Part shown: positions 18,759-26,773 of the stretch, one piece after another
How positions within the stretch are numbered: position 1 is the stretch's first letter
Layout: each line of letters opens with the position of its first letter
Origin: Bianquea renquensis
GTDB lineage: Bacteria; Bacillota; Clostridia; Lachnospirales; Bianqueaceae
Assembly: GCF_014384895.1 (NCBI RefSeq)
Contig: NZ_JACRSQ010000005.1
Coordinates: forward strand, 62,001 to 126,000
Length of the DNA stretch: 64,000 bases
Direction of reading: 5' to 3'
The notes under the pieces: generated by a model
The model's input: only the letters and a program-made list of their open reading frames with translations
Databases searched by the model: none
What the model was told of the DNA's origin: nothing
Position numbers and translations under genes: made by a program

Positions 18759-19766
18759 ATGTCAAATTTGCAGGAAAGGAACTACTCAATAGATGGTTTG
18801 AGAGGGGGATCCGCTCTTCTTATTGTGTGCTACCATATGTTTTGTAGATATCAAGAACTGTATAATAACAGAACTATAACATTTGCATTTATAAACTACT
18901 GGGGACAGTTAGGTGTAGCGATTTTCTTTATTCTATCAGGCTTATATATGACGAGAAAGCATGAAAAGTGGACAATAATCGGGTTTGCCAGAAAGAAATT
19001 TCGCAGGCTTTGGCCGGCATATTTTGTAGCTATCTGTGTAATATTCTTTTTTACTCATCTGTTTAGTTTGCCGGGACGTGAATGCAGTTTATCAGAATTT
19101 TTCATAAATATATTCTTTGTGAATGGGTTTATTGGTGTGGACTATGTGGACAGTGCGCACTGGTATATTACATCACTTATTGGAATTTACTTTGTGATAG
19201 CTGTAATATATAAGTTTTTCTATAACAGAAGATTTTGGGTTTATAATGTATGGATCGTATCCAGTATGGTACTACATATTGTACAGCAGGTATCTGGTCA
19301 AACCATTGCAGCGAAGGCGGCATATTTTGTGTTACAACTGCTCGGTGGTCGATATATATCACTATTTGTACTTGGACTTTTAATGCAAGCTGTTTTAATT
19401 GACCGGGAAAAAATGGGAGTCGTGCACTGGGGAATACTTGTTATGTCTATTGGCTATCAAGTAATTCTGCACACTTATGTCGGCCTGATTGAGATGGTGA
19501 TAGCAGCGGTTATGGTCGTGCTATGTCTGTATAATAAGATTCCGTTCCTTAGAAATCCTTTACTGGAATATATTGGTGTAAATTCTTACTCGATATATGT
19601 GATACACCAGAATATTGGTTTCTTGATCGAAAGAGAATTACAAAAGCAAATGGGATCATTTTCCTATGTGATACCGTTGATTGCGGTGATATGTGTTTTG
19701 GGATTAGGTTTGTTGTTGAATACACTGGTTGAGAGAAGTCGTCAACTGCTAAATAGAAAAATTTGA
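18759..19766 (+). CDS. Membrane acyltransferase (Acyltransferase_3 family)
   Basis: Integral membrane O-acyltransferase of 335 aa expected to acetylate or otherwise acylate a sugar residue. It opens with the family signature SIDGLRGGSALLIVCYHMF (conserved Arg and His) and carries about ten hydrophobic segments; FFILSGLYMTRKH and FARKKFRRLWPAYFVAI are typical of the family. Its stop overlaps the region just before the pyruvyl-transferase-type gene. Substrate unknown; the neighbourhood suggests capsule decoration. Confidence 0.85.
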   Translation: MSNLQERNYSIDGLRGGSALLIVCYHMFCRYQELYNNRTITFAFINYWGQLGVAIFFILSGLYMTRKHEKWTIIGFARKKFRRLWPAYFVAICVIFFFTHLFSLPGRECSLSEFFINIFFVNGFIGVDYVDSAHWYITSLIGIYFVIAVIYKFFYNRRFWVYNVWIVSSMVLHIVQQVSGQTIAAKAAYFVLQLLGGRYISLFVLGLLMQAVLIDREKMGVVHWGILVMSIGYQVILHTYVGLIEMVIAAVMVVLCLYNKIPFLRNPLLEYIGVNSYSIYVIHQNIGFLIERELQKQMGSFSYVIPLIAVICVLGLGLLLNTLVERSRQLLNRKI

Positions 19767-19786
19767 TTAGCAAAAAAGGAGTTTAT

Positions 19787-20752
19787 ATGAAGAAAGTAAT
19801 TCTGTATGAGCCTTCAATTGGAAGCGATAACTTTGGTGACCAAATCATCGTAGATAGTGTTAAGTATGCGTTAAGTGGATATTTATCGGATGCATTTACG
19901 ATCGAGATGTCTACGCATAACCCGCTATCCTGGAGATATTTAAGATATATTCATAGAACCCCTGTGACACAGAAGATTGTCTGCGGAAGTAATTTAATTG
20001 TAGGCAAATTGAATAGTCTTATTCATATGCGCCAGTGGGCTCTTTCCGCTTCTACTATAAGGCAAGCGGGTCCCTGTGTTTTTATTGGTGTAGGGTCTCA
20101 GCAATACAATCAAAAAATCAACGCTTACACAAGAAGTGCCTATCAATATCTATTTAACAAAGATTATCTGCACTCCGTTCGCGATAGTTATACTGAGCAG
20201 GCATTGAAAAGCATAGGTATCCATAATGTAGTGAATACTGCATGTCCTACAATGTGGAGTTTAACAGAAGAAAAGTGCGCATCAATCCCAACTTCAAAGG
20301 CATCAACTGTTGTATTTACACTGACAGACTATAAACAGGATAAAAATAGAGATGAAAAGCTGATCTCGTGTCTGAAAAGAAATTATAAGAATGTCTGGTT
20401 TTGGGTACAGGGCAATGGTGACGCTGCCTATTTTCAGACGTTGCAGAGAACGGAGGGCATTAAACTGTTAAAACCCAATTTGGAATCTTACAACGATTTT
20501 TTGCTTAATCAGGATACGGATTTTGTTGGTACTAGATTACATGGCGGTATGCGCGCAATGCAGATGGGCCGCAGGACAATCATTATTGCGATCGACAATC
20601 GGGCAACAGAACTTCAAAAAGATTTTGGGATTCCTGTTATCCAGGAAAGTGACATTGACCAGCTCGACGATATGATATGTGGAAAATGGGAAACAAGAAT
20701 TGAGCTTCCCACGGATAATATCAGAGCGTTTATGGAGCAATTTACATATTGA
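19787..20752 (+). CDS. Polysaccharide pyruvyl transferase family protein
   Basis: 321-aa protein of the CsaB/WcaK-type polysaccharide pyruvyl transferase family. Seen: GSDNFGDQIIVDSVKYAL at the N-terminus, VFIGVGSQQYNQ, a SVRDSYTEQAL strand, and the C-terminal FVGTRLHGGMRAMQMGRR motif containing the conserved HGG. ATG 19787 is favoured over the in-frame TTG 19763 because AAAAAGGAG lies 6-8 bases upstream. Probable role: ketal pyruvate addition to a repeat-unit sugar, giving the polymer a negative charge; the family also contains members with unproved function. Confidence 0.8.
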   Translation: MKKVILYEPSIGSDNFGDQIIVDSVKYALSGYLSDAFTIEMSTHNPLSWRYLRYIHRTPVTQKIVCGSNLIVGKLNSLIHMRQWALSASTIRQAGPCVFIGVGSQQYNQKINAYTRSAYQYLFNKDYLHSVRDSYTEQALKSIGIHNVVNTACPTMWSLTEEKCASIPTSKASTVVFTLTDYKQDKNRDEKLISCLKRNYKNVWFWVQGNGDAAYFQTLQRTEGIKLLKPNLESYNDFLLNQDTDFVGTRLHGGMRAMQMGRRTIIIAIDNRATELQKDFGIPVIQESDIDQLDDMICGKWETRIELPTDNIRAFMEQFTY

Positions 20753-20820
20753 GGCAGTAATTATTCAATTTTGTATGAACAAATATATAACAAAAAGTTA
20801 GGATACGAGGTGGGATTGGG

Positions 20821-21930
20821 TTGAATATTTTGATAGTCATGGACTGTTTCCGCTATGGCGGATTATCTAAAATGATGAATTGGCTTGCAGGGTATCTGAC
20901 GGAACAGGGCAATGGTGTGACTCTGTGTTCAGTATATCATAGTGACTATACGGATAGATTAGGCAAAAATGTAAAGTTCGTTTCGTTTGAGATTGCTGAA
21001 TCTACATCTAAAATTAAGCGGAACACGTCGATTCTAATTAAAAAATGTAGGAAATTTTATGAGCTTATATTAAAAGAGAAGTTTGATCTTGTGCTTTCTG
21101 TGGGCGACCCATGCCTATATTTTGTCTTGCTGTTTAGGGGAATGCTGGATTATAAAGTGGTAGTGGCTGAACGAGTTGATCCTTATCATTGCCGCGGTAT
21201 GGGAGACAGGTTGAAAAGAAAGTTGTATTACTCATGTGATGGATTTGTCTTCCAGACGGTAGGGGCCCGTGATTTCTTTAAAAAAGATATAATTGAGCAT
21301 GCGATAGTTATTCCGAATCCAGTAGTTCCGGCAGATGATGTTCCAAGGTGGGATGCAACGAAAGCGGATAAAAGTATTGTATATGTTGGACGATATGATC
21401 CGGTTCAGAAACGTAGTGATATTATGTTCAGAGCATTTAGTGAAATCTTAAAGGTGCATTCCGATTTTGTGCTTGAAGTTTATGGCGGCGGATATGATAA
21501 TGCGGCGGTTAAAGCACAGTGCGAGCAGTTAAACATACACAAGAACGTCAGATTTAATGGGGTCACAAATGATGTTTATAGGCAGCTGGTTAAATCAAGT
21601 ATCTTTTTATTTACTTCTGATTTTGAGGGAATTCCGAACGCGGTAATTGAAGCAATGATGGTAGGAATTCCAATTGTTGCTACTGACTGCAGCCCTGGAG
21701 GCGCCCGTATGCTGCTGGTTGACGGTGAATATGGATATCTCGCCGAATGTGGGAATGCAAAGTCGATTGCAAAACAAGTTTGCTATGTAATCGAGCATAT
21801 GGATGAGGCTATTGCAAAGGCGAATAAATGCCCGGAATCTTTAAAGCGATTTGATGCGAGTGAAATAGGAAGGAAATGGGAGAATTACCTTAAATCAATT
21901 GTAGGTGAAAGAGAGGAAAAAGCCAAATGA
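20821..21930 (+). CDS. Glycosyltransferase family 4
   Basis: 369-aa GT-B glycosyltransferase beginning at TTG 20821 after GAGGTGGGATTGGG. It shows the N-terminal MDCFRYGGLSKMMNWLAGYL acceptor domain, KSIVYVGRYDPVQKRSDIM linker/donor strand, and the donor motif SDFEGIPNAVIEAMMVGIPI with ATDCSPGGARML. These match the EpsF/CapM-type group. The stop codon overlaps the start of the polymerase gene (ATGA), indicating coupled translation. Confidence 0.86.
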   Translation: MNILIVMDCFRYGGLSKMMNWLAGYLTEQGNGVTLCSVYHSDYTDRLGKNVKFVSFEIAESTSKIKRNTSILIKKCRKFYELILKEKFDLVLSVGDPCLYFVLLFRGMLDYKVVVAERVDPYHCRGMGDRLKRKLYYSCDGFVFQTVGARDFFKKDIIEHAIVIPNPVVPADDVPRWDATKADKSIVYVGRYDPVQKRSDIMFRAFSEILKVHSDFVLEVYGGGYDNAAVKAQCEQLNIHKNVRFNGVTNDVYRQLVKSSIFLFTSDFEGIPNAVIEAMMVGIPIVATDCSPGGARMLLVDGEYGYLAECGNAKSIAKQVCYVIEHMDEAIAKANKCPESLKRFDASEIGRKWENYLKSIVGEREEKAK

Positions 21931-23120
21931 GAATAAGATGGAAATATATCAGTCAATATTTGTTGACGCTATCTTGTTTCGTTTTGCTATTTAAAGACAT
22001 TCTTCCTGGATCACTGGATCAGGTTTTAATGATTTTACTTGCAGGTTTAACATTGATACATAACAGGTGGAAGATCGTAAAGGATCATGCAATTATCTGG
22101 TATGGTGTGTATGTTATTTTCAGTTTTATAGTTACTTTATATACCAGTTCCAGTTTTGCGTATTTTACTACAATCTGCTTTTCATTCATTGTTATTTATA
22201 CTGTTACACAAAATATGCGCTATAATGAGGATTTAATACATTTTCTTAAGATGTATGCTTATTTTGGAGTTTTGTTCTGCACATATCTAATAATTGTATA
22301 CCATGATAAGTTTGGACTAACCAGATTCGGAAATAATGGTATGCTTACCGGGACAAAGATAGATAGCTCTATTTCCCTGTCGTACTATCTTATTTCGATT
22401 TGCTGTGTTCTTATTTATGTGATAAGTGAAGAACAAAGGTGGCGTGTAAAAACGTTGCTTCTTATTGGCTTGTGTGAATGCTCTTTGCTGATTTTGTTTT
22501 CTGGTGTAAGAAAAGCTATATTGGTTCCAGTACTTTTTTACGTCATGTATATGTTCAGAAGGAATAAAAAACATGTGATTAGACTATTTAAGTATGCGGC
22601 TGTTTTGGTACTTGTTTTAATGGTAGGGATAAAACTTATCAATATAATACCAGGATTAAATAGAAATCTAGGTGATCGGTTGCTTACGCTGGTGAGCTCA
22701 TTTAGTTCCTTATCAAGCGATTCGTCAATTAGCGAGAGAGTGCGTTTGGCCATTACGGGTCTGCAATTATTCTATGAGCATGTATTTTTCGGATTTGGGT
22801 TTGACCAAACATTTAACTACTTCAGGGCGAGTCATAATGGACTATCGCATCCTCATAATAATTATATTTTATTACTGGATATTGGTGGTATCGCATTTTT
22901 TTTGTCGTACTATTGGGGGCATATAAAGGTTATTGTAAGCGGACTTAAAAGATATATAAAATTGCCCTATGAGCAGGCAATCATTCTCTACTATGTGATT
23001 CTTACCCTGTTCTCAGACTTTGGAACAGCAAGCTATAACATTGTATTCTATAATCTATTTATAGGCATCGGATTGTGCATGTACAGATTAAGAAAGGAGG
23101 ATAAGTGTGAGCAATCATGA
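21927..23120 (+). CDS. wzy: Wzy-type O-antigen/capsule polymerase
   Basis: 397-aa polytopic membrane protein, very AT-rich at DNA level. About 10-12 hydrophobic segments are seen, with a larger extracytoplasmic loop ending in SHNGLSHPHNNYILLLDIGG, the O-antigen ligase/polymerase-family signature (loop His and Asn). Only one such protein is present and it is adjacent to the flippase, so Wzy (polymerisation of repeat units on the outer face of the membrane) is the best call. The start ATG overlaps the previous stop. Confidence 0.82.
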   Translation: MRIRWKYISQYLLTLSCFVLLFKDILPGSLDQVLMILLAGLTLIHNRWKIVKDHAIIWYGVYVIFSFIVTLYTSSSFAYFTTICFSFIVIYTVTQNMRYNEDLIHFLKMYAYFGVLFCTYLIIVYHDKFGLTRFGNNGMLTGTKIDSSISLSYYLISICCVLIYVISEEQRWRVKTLLLIGLCECSLLILFSGVRKAILVPVLFYVMYMFRRNKKHVIRLFKYAAVLVLVLMVGIKLINIIPGLNRNLGDRLLTLVSSFSSLSSDSSISERVRLAITGLQLFYEHVFFGFGFDQTFNYFRASHNGLSHPHNNYILLLDIGGIAFFLSYYWGHIKVIVSGLKRYIKLPYEQAIILYYVILTLFSDFGTASYNIVFYNLFIGIGLCMYRLRKEDKCEQS

Positions 23121-24069
23121 AGAAAAATGTAGAATCGCATGGGTAGATTATTTTCGTGGCCTATGCATGTTTGGAGTTTTGGCGGTCCATTTAGGGGTTC
23201 CTGATTATATATATAGGTTATTTTCTCCATTTTTTCTTACTGGTTTTTTTTTCGTTTCTGGATACCTTACCGGGACAAAGAAAAAGAATATTAAATGGCT
23301 ATGTAAGAGAATAAAAGCACTGTTCATCCCATTCATCTTTTTTGGTCTGATTAATTTGCTTGCGGATGCGCTGTTTACTCATTCAGATATATTAGCAGGA
23401 GTGATAGGATTTCTTGTGCAGATTCCTGGCTCCGGCCAGGATATGTTGTGGTTTATTTCATGCCTGATTCTCTGTGAGATCTTAACATGGATTATCCAGT
23501 GTTTATTTGAGGAGAATTTCTTAGCCACGACAATTGCCTATATCGGTATGTGTATATTGGGCTTTACTCTAAGTAGTTTGAGGATTCAATTGCCGTGGCA
23601 TATTGAGACTGCAATGACGATGGGGATATTTGTCTTGATTGGTGAGCTGTATAGAAAGAACGAGAATAGGATAACGAGTATATTGGAAAAGCGGATTGCT
23701 ATAATCAGCTTTGTGATTTATATAGCGCTCTATTTCATTTTTCCTAATATGTATATTGATATTCACTTAGGTATCTATACCAATATACCAGTATTTATTA
23801 TTACTGCAATTTGTGCAATTGCATTCTTAACAGTGATATGCAGACATATGCATAAGATAGACGGACTGCAATTCATAGGAAAGAATACATTAGTATATTA
23901 TGCACTTCAAATAAAATGTTTTACGGTATTAAAAAAACTAATTCGGTTTAATAATGCGATACTTAATTGGTGGCTTGTGTTTTTGGCGTCTCTTGTGATT
24001 TTGGGGATCGTTGCATGGCTAATTACACGTTACATACCGGAGATTATGGCTAGAAAGAGGGAAACATGA
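23107..24069 (+). CDS. Membrane acyltransferase (second Acyltransferase_3 family member)
   Basis: 320-aa polytopic membrane protein starting at GTG 23107 (AAGGAGG just upstream) and overlapping the wzy stop by 14 bases. The N-terminus IAWVDYFRGLCMFGVLAVHL carries the family's conserved Arg/His region; IKWLCKRIKALFIPFIFFG and NTLVYYALQIKCF are typical of the OafA/YrhL-related, fucose-4-O-acetylase-like group. Probably acylates a second capsule position. It is only distantly similar to the acyltransferase at 18759, so not a recent duplicate. Confidence 0.82.
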   Translation: MSNHEEKCRIAWVDYFRGLCMFGVLAVHLGVPDYIYRLFSPFFLTGFFFVSGYLTGTKKKNIKWLCKRIKALFIPFIFFGLINLLADALFTHSDILAGVIGFLVQIPGSGQDMLWFISCLILCEILTWIIQCLFEENFLATTIAYIGMCILGFTLSSLRIQLPWHIETAMTMGIFVLIGELYRKNENRITSILEKRIAIISFVIYIALYFIFPNMYIDIHLGIYTNIPVFIITAICAIAFLTVICRHMHKIDGLQFIGKNTLVYYALQIKCFTVLKKLIRFNNAILNWWLVFLASLVILGIVAWLITRYIPEIMARKRET

Positions 24070-25505
24070 GAGAAGTTACATCGATTAAAACAGCAACGCT
24101 GTTAAATGCGGCAGCAAAATATACGAATGTCATTTTCAATCTGTTGGCTACATCCATATTGGCAAGAATATTATCACCTGAGGATTATGGTGTAGTCGCC
24201 GTTGTTACAGTTTTTTCGACCTTTTTTTTGCTATTTGCAGATATTGGATTGGGGTCTGGCATAATACAGAACAAAGATTTAAATGATGATGACATCAGCA
24301 ATATATTTTCGTTTACGATTTATTTGGGACTGGCACTTATGGTATTATTCATACTTTGTTCATACCCTATATCATTATGGTATGGTGACAGCGTATATTT
24401 TACTTTGGGTGTTTGCTTATCATTCTCTTTGTTTTTTAATGCTATAAATATGATCCCTAATGCGCTCCTACAGAAGGAGAAGCAGTTCGTTGTAATCGCA
24501 ATCCGCACAGTCGTGGTTGCATTGATTAGTTATGGTGTGGCAATTGCATTGGCTTTATTGGGATGGCGCTATTATGCCCTTGTGTTTCAGTCGATTGTTT
24601 CAGCTTTTTTGGCTTTCGCTTGGAATTACCGCAGTGTTAAATTGAGAATTCATTTACGCTTTAATTACAATAGTATAAAGAAAATTTTGAATTATTCGAT
24701 TTTTAATTTTGCATATGAAGTTCTTAATTACTTCGGTCGAAACCTGGACAATTTATTGACAGGCAAATTTATAGGTAAAGTAGCATTAGGGTACTATAAT
24801 AAGGCGTACAACTTGATGTTGTACCCTGTCAGTTATTTGACTTATGCGATTACACCCGTGTTACATCCGATTTTGTCTGATTATCAGAATGAAAGGAAAA
24901 CGATATACGATAAGTATATCCGTATATTCAAAGTGCTTTCATTGTTGGGCACATTTTTTTCTGTATATTGTTATTTCGCAGCTGAAGAAGTTATCCTTAT
25001 TCTATATGGTCGTCAATGGCAAAGTGCGATTCCGTGCGTCAGGGCATTAAGCATATCTATTTGGTTTCAAATGACCGCCGCCAGTTGCACAAGTGTATTC
25101 AAAAGTCTTGGCGACTCAAAGACACGGTTTTACAGTGGAGTGATTTATGTACCCATTCAGATAGTATGCATAGTAATAGGAATAATCGTTGGCAATATTG
25201 AGATACTGTCGATCTTTGTTGCAGTTAGTTTCATTGTTAGATTCGTTATTGAGTACTACTTTTTAATACGTCGCTGTCTGCACGAATCTCTTGTTAAATT
25301 CTATCGAGACTTGCTTCCTGAGTTGAGTATGGTCCTTGTAATGAGTGTCATCATGATTTTGATAAAAAGGATAGATGTGGATCATGTTATCATATCTGCC
25401 CTGATAAAAGGTTTGGCGTGTGGAATAACATATCTTATTATGCTATTTTTGACTGGACAATATCGATATCTGCTGTCGTTGGTTCCAAAAAAATGGCGAA
25501 AATAG
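24066..25505 (+). CDS. wzx: Wzx-type polysaccharide flippase
   Basis: 479-aa MOP-superfamily exporter that flips lipid-linked repeat units across the membrane. The N-terminus IKTATLLNAAAKYTNVIFN, ILARILSPEDYGVVAVVTVF and the LGYYNKAYNLMLYPVSYLTY segment after the central loop match the WzxC/polysaccharide_synt_3 group; about 12-14 hydrophobic helices are visible. ATG overlaps the preceding stop (ATGA). It is the last gene of the capsule operon; a hairpin follows at 25529-25563. Confidence 0.9.
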   Translation: MREVTSIKTATLLNAAAKYTNVIFNLLATSILARILSPEDYGVVAVVTVFSTFFLLFADIGLGSGIIQNKDLNDDDISNIFSFTIYLGLALMVLFILCSYPISLWYGDSVYFTLGVCLSFSLFFNAINMIPNALLQKEKQFVVIAIRTVVVALISYGVAIALALLGWRYYALVFQSIVSAFLAFAWNYRSVKLRIHLRFNYNSIKKILNYSIFNFAYEVLNYFGRNLDNLLTGKFIGKVALGYYNKAYNLMLYPVSYLTYAITPVLHPILSDYQNERKTIYDKYIRIFKVLSLLGTFFSVYCYFAAEEVILILYGRQWQSAIPCVRALSISIWFQMTAASCTSVFKSLGDSKTRFYSGVIYVPIQIVCIVIGIIVGNIEILSIFVAVSFIVRFVIEYYFLIRRCLHESLVKFYRDLLPELSMVLVMSVIMILIKRIDVDHVIISALIKGLACGITYLIMLFLTGQYRYLLSLVPKKWRK

Positions 25506-25528
25506 TGATTCAAGGTTGGATGGCCGCC

Positions 25529-25563
25529 ATGGAGAGCGCCGGATTTTGACCGCCCTCTCTCCA
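25529..25563. terminator. Possible hairpin after the capsule operon
   Basis: Imperfect inverted repeat: TGGAGAG-CGCCGG pairs with CCG-CCCTCTCTCCA around an ATTTTGA loop, with outer GGTT/AACC able to extend the stem. There is no uridine tract right after it, so function as an intrinsic terminator is uncertain. Confidence 0.4.
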
Positions 25564-25624
25564 AACCTAATTCAGAGTCTGCTTTTTCACTCAAACCCTT
25601 TTCACAAAAATCCTTCCCACCATC

Positions 25625-25653
25625 TAGACAACCCCGTCCAACCGTGCTATAAT
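25625..25653 (+). promoter_or_regulatory. Sigma-A-type promoter for the SGNH/beta-helix operon
   Basis: TAGACA at 25625-25630, a 17-bp spacer, and a perfect TATAAT at 25648-25653, about 48 bp before the ATG at 25701. No operator is evident. Confidence 0.75.
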
Positions 25654-25700
25654 ACCCCAGGATAAAGAAAACCAAGCCATTTCAAAGGAGACGATCACCG

Positions 25701-26741
25701 ATGATGCCCACCCCTATATGGGCTTCCACAGTCATCCAAAACGAATCCCTCCTCATGGTTCGCGAGGGAGAGCGGATCCAAGCACCTCTCCTGTGCCATC
25801 CCAAGGAGATCACAGCCGTTCAGAACGCCGCTCTGACCATCCAGTATGAGCCTGGCCGCGACTGGATTCTAGAGGATGACATGCTGGTTATCCCCAAGGG
25901 CAGCCGGATTCCCGTAACAGAAAAGGAAGAACTGGAAATCAGTCAGTATCGGGAGGGGGCCTGCTTTCCCAAAAAAGGCGGAGGCTATCTCTATTTCAGC
26001 GAGGGCGATTCCTTCCATCAAAAGCAGATTGCCGTCACCTATACCTGTGAACCAGGCCAGTGGACCGGCTACATACCGCCCAGACAGGGGGACCGCTTGC
26101 CCAACACCGCGGAAAAGTTGACGCATAAGCGGGACCTAACCATGATCATCTACGGGGATAGCATCTCAGAAGGCTATAACGCCAGCGGGTGTGTCGGGGT
26201 AGCGCCGCAGCAGCCCGCCTGGGGAGAGCTAACCGCGCGCTATCTGGAGGCGGAGTACCATACCGCTATCTGCTGCCACAACCCCTCCAAGGCTGGCATG
26301 GACAGCAAGTGGGGACTTGAGCATGTGGGAGAGAGGGTCAGCGTGCACGCGCCAGATCTGGTTTTCCTAGCCTTTGGCATGAATGATGGAACCAGCGGCC
26401 GTACACCGGAGGAATTTGCGGCGAACACAGAAGCGATGATGGATGTGATACGGAAGGCATCTCCCCATGTGGAATTCGTGCTTGTCGCACCATCCCTTCC
26501 AAACCCGCAGGCGCTAACCTTTGAGGGAATCCCCTTTTACAATCAACAGCCCGATTATAAGGAGGCCCTGGACACTCTCTGCCGGGAGGGCGTCATCGTG
26601 GCCAACGTGCGCGATGTACAGAGAGAATTGCTAAAGAAGAAGCGATTTATCGATATGACAGGCAACAATATCAACCATCCCAATGATTTTTTTCATCGGG
26701 TCTACGCACAGGTGGCCTACACGTCCATCCTGCCCCAATGA
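25701..26741 (+). CDS. SGNH/GDSL hydrolase (carbohydrate esterase type)
   Basis: 346-aa protein: an N-terminal beta-rich domain (residues about 1-140) followed by an SGNH hydrolase domain with MIIYGDSISEGYNASG (nucleophile Ser154), FLAFGMNDGTSG (block III Asn) and the C-terminal NHPNDFFHRVYAQV carrying the Asp/His of the triad. This two-domain layout resembles CE2/SGNH polysaccharide deacetylating esterases. No signal peptide is seen, so it probably works in the cytoplasm on imported acylated oligosaccharides. Its stop overlaps the upstream in-frame ATG of the next frame and it shares an operon with the beta-helix protein. Confidence 0.82.
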   Translation: MMPTPIWASTVIQNESLLMVREGERIQAPLLCHPKEITAVQNAALTIQYEPGRDWILEDDMLVIPKGSRIPVTEKEELEISQYREGACFPKKGGGYLYFSEGDSFHQKQIAVTYTCEPGQWTGYIPPRQGDRLPNTAEKLTHKRDLTMIIYGDSISEGYNASGCVGVAPQQPAWGELTARYLEAEYHTAICCHNPSKAGMDSKWGLEHVGERVSVHAPDLVFLAFGMNDGTSGRTPEEFAANTEAMMDVIRKASPHVEFVLVAPSLPNPQALTFEGIPFYNQQPDYKEALDTLCREGVIVANVRDVQRELLKKKRFIDMTGNNINHPNDFFHRVYAQVAYTSILPQ

Positions 26742-26773
26742 CACAAGCAAATCGTAGGAAAGAAGGAAACGAA

